From the NCBI GenBank assembly GCA_963970005.1, contig CAXAMN010006668.1:1821792-1885791 (forward strand): a DNA stretch of 64,000 nt, written 5' to 3'. Position 1 is the first letter of the stretch; every line of letters begins with the position of its first letter. Shown in pieces: positions 25,368 through 36,156 of this stretch. Both the position numbers and the translations under genes were made by a program. The notes beneath the pieces are model-generated. The model worked only from the letters and a program-made list of their open reading frames with translations. It was not told the origin of the DNA and did not search any database. Source of the DNA: Durusdinium trenchii. Taxonomy: Eukaryota > Sar > Dinophyceae > Suessiales > Symbiodiniaceae.

Positions 25368-28300
25368 ATGGACACTGCTTTGGTGCTTGATCTGGCGGAC
25401 CAGGTCCTTGCTGGATCGACGAGGACTAGGTTCAGGTCTCTCCTCCATGACCTTTCGGCGGCTCCCTTTCCGCTGCAGGTTTGTGGAAGAGCATTCATCG
25501 CTGGTGAAGCTTTATGCTGCGCAGGTGATTCGATCGAGCTCAAGCCTCTCGCATTTGCCCCGGGCAAGGGCTTTCACCATGCGGACACAGTCCCGGACAA
25601 AGTTGTGGTCACTATGCCTGAGCTTCTGACACGATCGATTCCTGTTTGCCCAGGTGCACAGTTGATCTGTTGTGGCACTTTGCTCTCCTCACCGAAGTTG
25701 CACGTTTACAACTTTGCTCACTCTGCCTCGGTGCACTTTCGGCCGGAGTTGGACTGCACTTTTGGGTGGGATTGCACCCATCTTTTTTGTGGAGGCCTTT
25801 GTGGGTGGAGCCAAGCCGTTGAATGGCTCCCAAATGCTGGTTTCGGATTTGCTCTTGGACGCCAGGTTTTGGTGGACCATGATGAGACGATCCTTCAGCT
25901 GTGCAAGGTCCGCCATAAGTGTGAGTTGCTTCGGTGTCCCATCCGACCGAATGCACCCTGGAATCCTGCTGGGAAGATTGCCATTGTTGGTGATGTCGCC
26001 GACCCCACCATACCGTTTGTTCATAGATGCCAGGTCAACCTCATGTGCACGCTTTCGCCACCGTGCCAATCGTGGTCAAAAGGCGGCAAATCTTTGGGCC
26101 TCATGGACCCAAACGGATGGTCCTTTGTCGCTGGACTGGAACAAGTTTTCATGCTGCAACCCATCCTCGCGTGTGCCGAATGTGTGGACGAACTGGCTTC
26201 GCATGTTCATTTTAAGCTTGTACAGTGTATAGCTACTTTGTTTGGGTACAGAATGATTTGGTCACAGATCGTCCCTTACCATGAGTTAGCTCACCACTGT
26301 CGCACGAGGTGGTTATGTGTGTGGGTTCGTGCCGATGTCACAGCGGAGTCTCTTGGATTTAGCCTGCCATGCTCCATCGTGCCGAGAGTCCCATGGAATG
26401 ATGATCGCTATCACTTCCGCCTTCCTAAGGTCTGGACAGAACAAGCACGATTAAGCAGTTCGGAAGCTGCCATTTACAATGATCCGCAGCTTGTTCCAGC
26501 AGCGAAGAGGGCAAAAATTGTTGCATCCACAAGTCCTGATGCTGGCCTGCAGGGTCGCCTAGCTTGCCCCACCGAGCCGCTTCCAACGCTATGTGCCTCG
26601 TACTCGAGCCAACATCACTTGGCGAGTGATCATTTGCAAACAAAAGGCATTTTTGCGGTTCTCAAGCAACAAGATGGTTTTTACTGCTTTCTTGATCCGG
26701 CTCACTTTTGCAGTCTGTTCGGTACCCTGGCTGAACTTGTGCTACCAAGCAAATTGTCGCTTGCGTTCAAAGTGGTTGGCAATGCCATCACTATTCCGCA
26801 TAGTGTCATGTGCATTTGTGTCGGTCTGTATGCAGTCCTGCCTGAATCAATTGATCCGGTCTCTATTATGCGAGATGCTTGGGAACACCGACTGACCGCC
26901 CAGTCGGCTGTCCTTTTCGAACAAGGTCCGTTTGTCCGTCTCATGCCTGCAGCGCAAGTGCATCAGTGCCTGACTCCTAAGGTCATTTCTCAAGGACAAG
27001 GCGAATGGCGGGTTCAATTCCTCCTTGATGCTGGGACTACGATTCTGGAGACTCGAGCTCCCTCAACAGCCACTTTCATTGAGGTTTTGACTGCTGTCTT
27101 TGATGGGCCTGAGGGACTTTTCCAGCAGAGCTCCTTGCTCTCGTCTGGGAGTACAGGCAGCACCGGGATGAACTTGCGTGAGCTTGCGGCCATTGCTGAT
27201 GATTGGGACCTCCTCATTGGCCGTATATGCCTTCTTCGGTGCCGTGTGATTTTGCAGCCGGTTGTCCAATCATTGAATGTGTGTGTCGCCACTGATCCAT
27301 GCCCTGCTACGGTGCCCATCATCGACCTTGTGAATGATGCAATTGAGTTGCCGTGCCCTGGAACTTTGGAAATGTTTGGGGCTTCCGAAGTCTTTGTCAA
27401 GCTCCTTGAGATCATGAAACGGATCGACTTTGTGAAAGGCTCTGAATACATTCCGGTGTATGTCGTTCATCACATGCTGCCAGGAGCTGTCCGACTTGGC
27501 TGTAATCACGCCAACTATGACGAAGTCCTTGCTGGCCTGCAAAGGTTGCTCTCATCCAATGAGAGGTTGATCACGACTTTCGCTCAAGACAGGGTTGCTG
27601 ATGGAAGCTCCCCTTCTCGCATCATCCACATCTTTGAGCAGCTTGCGCCGAGTGAGGGCGTCGCCGTCATCGTTTGCCTTCCTGAAGAACAGCAAGTGAT
27701 GCACTCGATCGTTGGCAGTGCCATGAAGCCGCTTCCCACCTTCCAGTTTAAAGGAGCCCTACTTGAAGTAGCCTGGATCAATGAAGCACCGAGTGATCAA
27801 TTTGTCGGCCCTCTCCAGCATGGTGCCCTGTTGAGCCTTCAGAGAAGCCATGAGATTCGTGCAGGTGGCCACCATCTTTCCTCAGGTGCGACACCAACAC
27901 TTGCTGCGGGTGCTGACTTCCAAGCACGAGCTGAGTATATGTGCAATACGCATGGGTGGATTGCTGCAGACGAACTATGGAGTATCACACAGAACATCAT
28001 GTTCATGCAAGACTCGTACAAGTTCACGGCACCAGTCTACTGGAACCAGCAAGACTCTGATTTCACGCTGTCACCATTCGGAGAGCTCTACTTGTTCAAC
28101 AATACCACTAATGTGATTTGTGTGTTAGTGGATGATCATTGGGCAGCCACCGAGATCCGGAGAACTGCTGACGCTGCCAATCTCAACTTTGTGCAACTTC
28201 CGCGACACTTGCAAAATGCTGCAACTCGGGTCGTGGCTCGGCTCTTGGACATTGCACCTCACCGGCTGTCGACATCCAGTGAACATGAGGAGCATCTTCC

Positions 28301-28904
28301 TCATTTGTGTGGCTGGCGCTTAGTGCAGAGGTGGATTCATCTGTTTGATCTGGCGGAGGACTTTCAGCCCGAGACTTTTGCTGGTGTTGCTGATCGATTT
28401 CATGACATCATCACAATGACCATGGAATGTGCATTGGAAGACTGGAGAACCTACAACGCCCCGCCTCCTCTGGCTCATTTGGCCGCCCTACTGCGCAAGA
28501 AGTTTCTGATTTTCCTGGCACAAAGAGAGTCTCAGCAGAATCCTATTCCACAGAAAGCACTTGTCGCTGCTTGGCCTGTCAGACTGCCGCCGCTTTCGTC
28601 CACTCTACCAACCCCACCACCGTCTGCAGAGCAGGTGGCAGCTAGTCGGATTGCTACGCGCTTGGAACACATGCTCACATACAGTGGTTGGATGGCAAGT
28701 GACGAAATGGACTTCTCCCTTGATGTGGCCAGAATCATCCAGCCATCCACCCTGTTTTGTGCCCCGGCTGTGGAATTTGACTACACGTGCATTGGAATTT
28801 CCCAATGGGCTGATCCCGGAGTATGGCACGTACAACCATGTGATTTGGATGGTTATCCACAACAACCACTGGCTTCAATTCGAGTGCTACCGCCAAGGGT
28901 CTGA
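25368..28904 (+). CDS. LINE-encoded C5 cytosine DNA methyltransferase with C-terminal protease-like domain
   Basis: 1,178 residues. The methyltransferase spans about 130-490: motif I THLFCGGLCGWSQA (near 137-150), motif IV LSPPCQSWSKGG with catalytic Cys 233, motif VI AECVDE (Glu 271), motif VIII CRTRWLCVWVR (near 311-321), and motif X VVGNAITIPHSV (near 467-478). All key residues are present, so activity (transfer of methyl from SAM to cytosine C5) is plausible. Residues 500-850 are unrecognised. About 870-1070 forms a domain with GWIAADEL, VLVDDHWAATE (His 924) and PHLCGWRL (Cys 981). A second copy of this domain begins near 1100 but the frame is lost near 28820, and the ORF ends at 28904. 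The role in the element may be to methylate its own or host DNA; this is not shown here. Confidence 0.9.
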   Translation: MDTALVLDLADQVLAGSTRTRFRSLLHDLSAAPFPLQVCGRAFIAGEALCCAGDSIELKPLAFAPGKGFHHADTVPDKVVVTMPELLTRSIPVCPGAQLICCGTLLSSPKLHVYNFAHSASVHFRPELDCTFGWDCTHLFCGGLCGWSQAVEWLPNAGFGFALGRQVLVDHDETILQLCKVRHKCELLRCPIRPNAPWNPAGKIAIVGDVADPTIPFVHRCQVNLMCTLSPPCQSWSKGGKSLGLMDPNGWSFVAGLEQVFMLQPILACAECVDELASHVHFKLVQCIATLFGYRMIWSQIVPYHELAHHCRTRWLCVWVRADVTAESLGFSLPCSIVPRVPWNDDRYHFRLPKVWTEQARLSSSEAAIYNDPQLVPAAKRAKIVASTSPDAGLQGRLACPTEPLPTLCASYSSQHHLASDHLQTKGIFAVLKQQDGFYCFLDPAHFCSLFGTLAELVLPSKLSLAFKVVGNAITIPHSVMCICVGLYAVLPESIDPVSIMRDAWEHRLTAQSAVLFEQGPFVRLMPAAQVHQCLTPKVISQGQGEWRVQFLLDAGTTILETRAPSTATFIEVLTAVFDGPEGLFQQSSLLSSGSTGSTGMNLRELAAIADDWDLLIGRICLLRCRVILQPVVQSLNVCVATDPCPATVPIIDLVNDAIELPCPGTLEMFGASEVFVKLLEIMKRIDFVKGSEYIPVYVVHHMLPGAVRLGCNHANYDEVLAGLQRLLSSNERLITTFAQDRVADGSSPSRIIHIFEQLAPSEGVAVIVCLPEEQQVMHSIVGSAMKPLPTFQFKGALLEVAWINEAPSDQFVGPLQHGALLSLQRSHEIRAGGHHLSSGATPTLAAGADFQARAEYMCNTHGWIAADELWSITQNIMFMQDSYKFTAPVYWNQQDSDFTLSPFGELYLFNNTTNVICVLVDDHWAATEIRRTADAANLNFVQLPRHLQNAATRVVARLLDIAPHRLSTSSEHEEHLPHLCGWRLVQRWIHLFDLAEDFQPETFAGVADRFHDIITMTMECALEDWRTYNAPPPLAHLAALLRKKFLIFLAQRESQQNPIPQKALVAAWPVRLPPLSSTLPTPPPSAEQVAASRIATRLEHMLTYSGWMASDEMDFSLDVARIIQPSTLFCAPAVEFDYTCIGISQWADPGVWHVQPCDLDGYPQQPLASIRVLPPRV

Positions 28905-29703
28905 CTCTGTCTTCATTGCCTCAGTGCCGATTTCCCAAAGAGGCATCTATGTGCCCCTGATTCAGCTGCTCCTTCGTCACCTTGGACTTGACCATCAGAA
29001 TATTGCCATCGACTTCGTCGACCAGACGATGCCCAGAGATCTATGTGGCTACTATCTTTTGGCCAACATCTTCTACCGCCTTGGGCTCCAAACACCACCT
29101 CCGCTTGATGTCCATGACCACTTCCTGGCCCAAGGGTCCCATGCTCACTTGATCGCTCGGGTCCGACGAGAAGCCCGCAACACATGGATTCGAGCTGAAG
29201 GCTTACCTGATTTTGCAGTTTTTGCAGCCAACATTCGTGACTGGTTCCTGCTGCGGGTCAAGTCCAATCGATTTCCGGACACCTACTATGCTGCAGGTAC
29301 TGTCCAAGAAATGCATGTGGACGCTTCGACATCGCCTGGGGCTGCCAATGCTTCGACTCCACGCCATGGAGCTGGCTCGAGTGCACCGGCCAAAGGCATT
29401 GATCCGGTGTGGGTCAATGACCCATGGGGTCGCAAAACACCCCGCCCTGCACAATGCAAATGGGAAGATCTGCGTATCCAACATGAAGTGCCTTTTGTTG
29501 GTACAGATGGCACAGCCCTTCAGCAAACGCACCGACTTCAGCTTGGCCCCAACCGGGGAGGCATCGTTTTGCTGACAAAATCTTTCCTCTCCGAGGCATC
29601 CAAGCAAGTTGGCAAGCAAGACTTGGCTGTGTTGTTGCCTGTCACCGACAACATGCACCTCCCTCGCCAAATTGGAAGGCCCGTACGAGGTCGCCATGTA
29701 TGA
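28660..29703 (+). CDS. Second HW...CG protease-like domain and linker (frame +1)
   Basis: Continues the previous protein after a frame change near 28820; the frame is open from 28561 but meaningful only after about 28830. It reads VIWMVIHNNHWLQFECYRQG, then IDFVDQTMPRDLCGYYLLAN. His (28867) and Cys (29044) are 59 codons apart, against 57 in the first copy, and the Gln-x5-6-Cys-Gly context resembles Ulp1/C48 cysteine proteases. A Pro/Ala-rich linker follows, then a segment with GGIVLLTKSFLSEASKQ. The frame shifts again near 29670. Confidence 0.55.
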   Translation, partial: AWNTCSHTVVGWQVTKWTSPLMWPESSSHPPCFVPRLWNLTTRALEFPNGLIPEYGTYNHVIWMVIHNNHWLQFECYRQGSDSVFIASVPISQRGIYVPLIQLLLRHLGLDHQNIAIDFVDQTMPRDLCGYYLLANIFYRLGLQTPPPLDVHDHFLAQGSHAHLIARVRREARNTWIRAEGLPDFAVFAANIRDWFLLRVKSNRFPDTYYAAGTVQEMHVDASTSPGAANASTPRHGAGSSAPAKGIDPVWVNDPWGRKTPRPAQCKWEDLRIQHEVPFVGTDGTALQQTHRLQLGPNRGGIVLLTKSFLSEASKQVGKQDLAVLLPVTDNMHLPRQIGRPVRGRHV

Positions 29704-30865
29704 CGAAGCGGCCAAATTGTCCTACAAGAGGCTCACTCACCTCATCGTGCTCCAGGGAAAGTGCACCTTCAAGCTACCAGCACCAAAGTGCAAGATCACG
29801 ACCCAGGCAATGTGCGAGTTGGTCCTCGAGGTGGATTCCCGCCTCTGTGCCAAGTCCGAGATCGAGAAAATCAGAGAAAGTCCGATAGCTTCTTTTCGGG
29901 ACCTGGTGGCTCAGGTTGTCACGGCACTTGACTCATCGATTGTGCTGTATGGATTTCGATCAACAACCCATCCGGGAGCCTCAAAGGGAGACTTCATCCT
30001 CCAGTGCATCATCAAAGCTCCACAACCACTGCGTGTTCCCTTACTGGAAGCAAGTGGGGCTTCAACACTCCTGGTGCGGGACTTCTTGGAGCGAGGCCAA
30101 GCGTCGGCAGACACTACCATCCTACCGCGCTTTTGGATGCCAACCACCACTGAACTTCACAGCGTGCGAATAGCCTTGAAGGATGCACCGGGCCAAGCAG
30201 GCATCATTGTTGCACGCAGAGGACTGGCACCTCGAGTCTGGATCGCCAAGCTGAGTGAGGCAAGGAAAACCTTGTTGGCTGCGGATGGCAGGATTGTTGA
30301 AGCCAACCGGCATGTGATTCCCCGCATGACTTATGAGCTCGCCGGTTGGCCGGCAGGCACGGATGCTGCCAACATCGTCAAATCAACACTTGACTCAACT
30401 GGTGTTGCCGTTTTGCCGATGAGAACTTTTCGCAATGCTGGGGTTCATGTCTGGGTCATCGCCTGTGAAAAAGAGATCTCCGCTGAACAGTTCTCTATCG
30501 ACATCAATGGACATGTGCATCAGATCCTGATTCAGCAGATCACGTCGACTGGCGGACTCAAAGGTCTCGGCAAAGGCATCTCCAAAGGAGCTGGGAAAGG
30601 CAAGAAGAAGGGTCAGGCTGTCGAGCCTCCGGCTTGGTCTGGACCAATGGTGCCTGCAAGAGTCAAAGGTGATGACACACGCCTTGACAATCTCGAGGCC
30701 CGTTTCGAACGCCTTGAATCTCGCCAGCAGCAATTCGAAGGCAAGGTTGATAGTAAGTTTGACAGCATCAGTGACGCATTGCGCCAGCTGCTGGCCAACA
30801 CGAACCCACGTGCAAGAGAGCCAAGCGGCGAAACGCCGCCTTCGAAAGCCCACAAAGGCTCGTGA
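29670..30865 (+). CDS. LINE ORF1p-like RNA-binding and coiled-coil region
   Basis: The meaningful frame starts near 29670, with an ATG at 29698 (MYDEAAKLSYKRLTHLIVLQ). Two repeated globular segments are followed by a Gly/Lys-rich stretch (GLGKGISKGAGKGKKKG) likely to bind nucleic acid. A coiled coil follows (LDNLEARFERLESRQQQFEG). TGA at 30863-30865. In LINEs such a protein coats the RNA. The upstream ORFs may originally have been fused to it. Confidence 0.6.
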
Positions 30866-31415
30866 AGCCTTGGGGTGAGGCTATGTTGCCTCCACCTGAC
30901 TGTTGAGCTTCTGCTCGCCATCGGTTGGTTTTGCCGCTGGCATTCTTTGGTCTTCCTTTTCGTTGCTTTTGCTCCGTCGGTTTCGTCTTTGTCCCGTCTG
31001 TGGAGGCCCTGCTTCACCGGGCTTTTTCTCCTGGGGTCTGCATTCTCTTTCCGAGCATGCACGATGGATTTCGAGGTGCTTCGTAAGTGCTTAAGCCGTA
31101 AGGAAACGACATGTGTTCCTGATCGCCCTCGTCTCCTGTTAATACTTTGCAGCCGCTGGGCCCATGCCTTGGCACCTGTTCGTATGTGGTATACCTGTCG
31201 ATGCTACAGGGAAGATCTGTGTCCTTTTCTTTGCCATGGCTCTCAGCAGCCTCAATTCGTGTGTTTTTGCGACCCGAGCTGGCACCTTCCAGCTTTCGTT
31301 CCTGGCGAGTACAAAATGACTGCTGTTGCACGTCTTTCGCTTTTCGTCCAAGTCTCGTTTGACTGTACGCTTGGTTACCCGGGGGAGGGACCTTTTGGCA
31401 ACCCAAGTGATTGTA
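30866..31415 (+). other. Inter-ORF region of the LINE
   Basis: The frame is open from 30875 (MRLCCLHLTVELLLAIG...), hydrophobic and Cys-rich, without similarity to APE proteins. It is probably linker or untranslated sequence before the endonuclease. Confidence 0.45.
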
Positions 31416-31885
31416 TGACCCTGTTTTCCGCCAATCTGGGTTCTTTTCGTACCAATGGTTCGTGGAAAACTTGGAACGCGGATGTCTGTTGTCTCCAAGA
31501 AACACGCATTGGCCGTGCTAACATCCGATCCACCCACAATGCTGTCAATGCCCTTGGGCAGCGCATTGTCACTAGTGAACCCCTTCCTGTGAAATGGCAT
31601 AAGTCTGTGTCAATCACTCCCTGTGGGGGTACGGCCATCATAGGTCCGGATTCGGTCATTCAGCCATTTGAAGCATGTCACGACCAAGCTGGTCTCTTTC
31701 ATTCCTTGATGCGTACACAGCGGTTTAGTGCTGCGTGGGTTCAAGTCTCTCCTTCATGTAAGATCTTAGTTGTTTCGCTCTATGCATGCACAGGGGCCTC
31801 CCAAGACCCTGCACTACATGCTAAAAATGACCGGCTTTTAATTTGGGCCAATTCCAGTTGTGGTCGCAGGGGACCTCCAGGCTGA
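31416..31885 (+). CDS. APE-type endonuclease, N-terminal half
   Basis: ATG at 31416 gives MTLFSANLGSF (Asn motif of the exonuclease-endonuclease-phosphatase fold), then VCCLQETRIG (catalytic Glu) and VVSLYACTGA (Tyr motif). The frame is lost near 31850, in the middle of the domain, and the remainder continues in the next ORF. Function: nicks target DNA to prime reverse transcription. Confidence 0.8.
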
Positions 31886-34800
31886 TCCTGCAAGTTATGA
31901 ATCGGTTGCCAATTGTGTTGCCTTCCATGGATGGGTTGACCCCATTGCAGAGGTTGATCCCACAGGTCACACCATTCGACCCCTAACCTTTTCAAGGGAT
32001 GGCACCTTTTCCGGTAGTGATGACGCTACGTCTTCCATTGATGCGGTTTTAATCAATCAGAGTGCATTTTGCGCCCTTCGCTCTGCTGAGGTAGTTCCTG
32101 TGATTGGTAAACAGCATCGCCCAATCAAGCTTGTTTTCCACTGGCATTCCATCCAACAGGTTGGGTACACAATGTTTAAAAGTGCCCCCTTTGTGCCTGA
32201 TACCCTCCAAACTGCCACTTGGACGGATTCGGAATCACATGATTGGCCAACCTTTTCGGGTCGGTTTGATGATGTTCAGGATAGTGAAGGTAAATGGGAG
32301 ATCATCAATGAATTTCTTGTTCATTCCTTAAAATCCACAGGTGCACAGTGGGGGCAAGGCCCACAAACGAGAGGCACTGCACCAGTCTTTGTTGCCAAAA
32401 GAGTTGTGCCAAAGCAACATAGAAACTTGTGTGCTGCCACGAAATCAACTTCCTTATACAAACTTGTTGGTCGATTGCAACAATTGTTCTGTCGTCTCTC
32501 CCGTGAACCAGGGGGCGAACAAGATCGGTTTGATACCCGACAGACTGCCTTTCGGGCCTTTAAAGGTCTTCAAGAGCACCAGGCCCCTGTGTCGTGGTTT
32601 CCGCCTACCGATCCAACTCTTGCCGATATTTTTCTTGCTCGACGATGGGCCGAAGCGGCAGCGTCGCTGCTTGATTCACAGATAAGGCTGAAGAGACTGA
32701 AGAATTGGCAAGCTAAGATCAAGGAATCATCCAAGGGTAATTGTCATTTCATTTACAAACATTTGCGCAATTGTGCCCAGGATGAACCTCCGAATCTCAT
32801 CCTTGATGAAACTGGCCAGATCATCTACCAACCAGGGCCTGCTTTGGATCAAATCAACTCAGCATGGGATGATGTCTTTTCGGCCAATGTCCTGTGTGAA
32901 GACCCACTCAAAGTCCTGGAGACCATTTGGCCGTGCATACATAGTAAGGTGCACAAGTGTGAACTTCCTCCCGTTAAAGGTCAGCAACTTTTTGAAACGA
33001 TCCATCGCCGGAAGAGCCATGCCGCCCCGGGATTAGACGGCTGGAGAACAATCGAACTTCAAGCTCTCCCGGCGCCTTGTTTCCAACCAATTGCGGAGTT
33101 CTTCACGTTCATTGAAGAGTCGAACCAACCATTACCTAAAGCCCTTGTGTGTGCCAAGCAGTGCATTCTAAATAAAAAGGGCCCGGCAGATGCCCTCAAT
33201 AAGAGAATTATCACAGTGTTGCCGGCTCTCCTCCTGGCATACACGGGGAGTAGGTATCGACAATTGCAACCTTGGCTCATCGCCACCCTTCCTCCGGCCA
33301 TATTGGGTGGTGTGCAAGACCGGTACATGGCTTCTCTCTATAATGAAGTTCGTTTGGAACTCGATGTTGCCCAGTGCGACTCATCCCCGGTTGTTGGTGT
33401 TAAGCTTGATAAGTCAAAAGCTTTTGACCGAATTGTCCCCGTGTATGCAGCCACGCTCATGTTGGCCTTCGGCTTACCGAGGACACTTGTCAATTTCTTT
33501 CTAAAGCTTTACCGTGGCCTTCACCGCCACCTTGCGTACCGGAACTGGATGCGCCCGATTGCGACTACGGCTGCCAACGGAGTGGCACAGGGATGCAGTT
33601 TGTCGCTCCTTGCAATGAACATGTACAACAAAGTCTGGTACCACCTGTTGGAACACCTACCAGCGGTGTCGGCAAGAGCTTTTGTTGACGATTCCTATTT
33701 ATGGTGTAAGCTGCTTAACATCCACCAACTCGACACTGCCATCCAAATCACAAAGCACTGGGACATGCTGGTAGGGCAAAAGTTCAACCCAGGCAAGTCA
33801 GCGATGTGGTCTTCCCATTCACAGGGTCGAAAAAGCCTTCGTTCCTTGTTTCCGGAATTCCCTGTCGAACTCGAGTTTGAAGTGCTGGGTGTAAAGATGT
33901 ACTCTTGCTCACGTAAGGCTTTCCATTATGATTTGAGTGTGCACCGTTTGATCCTGGCGGATATTGCGCGCATTGGAGCTCTGCGTATTCCGACCCGTGT
34001 TAAAAACCTTCTCATTGGTGCCAAGGTCATACCTCGCATTTCCTTTGGAGCACACGTCACCCAGATCCCCAAAAGGGAATTGGTTCAGCTCCAAGGAGCG
34101 GTGATTAAAGCTTTATGGACGGGTAAACCTAAATGGCGAGCTAAGTGGCTTGTCCAAGCTATACACGGTCAGCCCCATCGCACTGATCCTGTCCTTGCCT
34201 GTGCGGTGTCTACCATTTGTGAATTTGTTAGATGCTGTAAAATGTCACCGGCGTTGATTCCTATCCTTAAGGATACCATGCAGGGTAGTTCATCACATCC
34301 CCATTCCTTGTGGTCTCGGCTCCAGTTTGCATGTTCGGTGCTTGACATTGAAATTGGGCAAGACTTTGGGTTTTCCTTTCGGGGGTCCCAAGCTTTCGAT
34401 ATCACGAAACTCCAGCCACGTGAGCTTAAGCCACTGATGGTCCAGCTTGCCAGACAGGCAGCGTACCAAAATGTGGACCATCGCACCCGTAAGGATTTCT
34501 TCCAGCCCCAAGGACTGTTAGACTACCAGGCTACTACGTGTTTGCTCAATGAGAAAGTTTCCCCATCCGGAGCCACTATTTCCCCAGCAACTCGTTTTCA
34601 GTCTATTGTTGTTGGGTGCACACTCACCAATGACAGACTGTCCGCTGCCGGCTGGGCTGACTCTTCCCAGTGCCGCTTCTGCCACGCAACTAAGGAGAGT
34701 CTTGCTCACTTGGTGCATGAATGCTCCTCGCTACATGGCCTGATTGGCCAACCAGTCCTTCATGAGCTTGGGAAAAACTTTGCCCTCATGGGTATCTTGG

Positions 34801-36020
34801 AGCAACCTGAATTTCTGGCAAGGCGAAGACTCCTTTGCTCCATACCACCGAGTATTGATCCTGCATTTCAGCCGCAGCATTGTGTTGAATTTTGGACTGA
34901 TGCCTCAGTTATGTGGGCAAATCGCTTTTGGCTTACCATTGCGACGTTTGCAGTGGTTGACGCAGATCTTAGGGTGTGCAAGAAAGGGTTGGTCAACTAT
35001 CCTTCCCTGTGCTCATATGTTGCTGAGTTGTGGGGTGTGCTAATCGCTTGCACGCTTACACCGTTCCGGGTACATATTTTCTGTGACAACAAAACGGTTG
35101 TTGAGCACGTTTCACATGTATGCCTTCATGGAAAGCCTGAGCCTACATGGATGTGCCAAGCTTGGTGGTCCTACCTTACCTTGCTGCTTGAAGGTAGAAA
35201 GCAGAGTCACCCGCAGCCAGTCAACATTTCTTGGATCCCTGCTCACTGTTTTGAAAATGTGCCGATTGCCCAGATCACTGAAACCATGGCTGCAGGTCGA
35301 CACACTTCAGTGCGCCACATAGAGCGTAACAGAATCGCTGATCTAACAGCCAAGGAGTTCGCCACATCGTTGTCGGCTGTGAAGCCGGAGATCCAACACC
35401 AGGCGGACAAGGCTGCTTTGAACCACCAGAAGTGGCTGGTGAATCTGCATGAGCTGTTGCCTACGAATTCTCCGTCGTTATCTTTGAGCCTGCCGGAACC
35501 TGAGCCGGATAGCGAACAAGGACAATACCAAGCGCAGTTTCCACAATGGGATTGGGATGCCTCAGTTTCGTCCTTCAAGTGGCAACCTAAAATCCCACTA
35601 TGTCACCCGGCACCATCCAGTTGGTCCGGAACAGCAGAGGATTGGCGAGAACTGTGTGAGTTTTTTCGGACTTTGCGTTGGAAAGTGCAACCGGGTGCCA
35701 TCACTTCTGTATGTGAACTCACAGCCTTGTTTCATTGGTTGGGGTATAAATTGCAGGAGCACAGTGATCATGCTACGTACTTGGACTATCACAAGAAGAT
35801 TCGCCGAGCTGTCGTCTTGCTTGGTCGTTCTGATAATGTGCAAGCATTTCCTGGGATCTTGGATCCAGCCTTGGCCAAAGCTGCCGGTCGCACCATGCCA
35901 CAAGGTTCCTTGATTGGAGCCCAAGTTTATGTTGCAAATGGAGCTTTGAATCATCTGGCACAGATTTTCGAGCTTGGAGCAGGTCGCACTTTGGCGTCTT
36001 GGGACGTACCGCTAATCTAG
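31850..36020 (+). CDS. Endonuclease C-terminal half, reverse transcriptase, zinc finger, RNase H
   Basis: Begins with AGDLQADPASY (GDxN-like), SSIDAVLIN (SxxD) and GKQHRPIKL (catalytic His), completing the APE domain. Linker and thumb-helix sequence follows. RT spans about 33180-33900: KLDKSKAFDRI, NGVAQGCSLSLLAMN and AFVDDSYLW. An RT-associated zinc finger CRFCHATKESLAHLVHEC lies near 34670. RNase H is at about 34890-35370: FWTDASVMW, YVAELWGVL, FCDNKTVVEH, NISWIPAH, RIADLTAKEF. All core acidic residues are visible. The C-terminal tail (about 35400-36020) is unrecognised. Confidence 0.92.
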
Positions 36021-36139
36021 GTCGCGTTTTCACTTGCATGTTGAAGGTTCTTCCTTCTTGGGGTATTCTCTTGTATTTAGGTCCGTGAGCCTAGTACAAC
36101 ACCGGGCTCGTCTCACGAGTCATCCTGGTGCGCGTGGTG
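36021..36139 (+). other. LINE 3' UTR with hairpin
   Basis: Short, no poly(A). A perfect 5-bp stem with 3-nt loop, CTCGT-CTC-ACGAG (36107-36119), lies close to the 3' end. It could serve as the RT recognition element. Confidence 0.5.
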
Positions 36140-36156
36140 ATATATAGTCGTAGTAG
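36140..36156. repeat. LINE target site duplication (right), 17 bp
   Basis: Partner of 25195-25211. Confidence 0.75.

Larger units (their letters stand above)
25212..36139 (+). mobile_element. LINE retrotransposon with DNA methyltransferase, 10.9 kb
   Basis: Between 17-bp duplications. Order: 5' UTR, C5 DNA methyltransferase, two HW...CG protease-like domains, an RNA-binding/coiled-coil ORF, APE endonuclease, RT, zinc finger, RNase H, short 3' UTR. There is no poly(A) tail. Methyltransferase-bearing LINEs are established for Symbiodinium (SymbioLINE-DNMT). The coding frames shift near 28820, 29670 and 31850 and a TGA lies at 30863, so this copy may be inactive unless recoding or intended ORF boundaries explain some of these. 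Confidence 0.9.
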
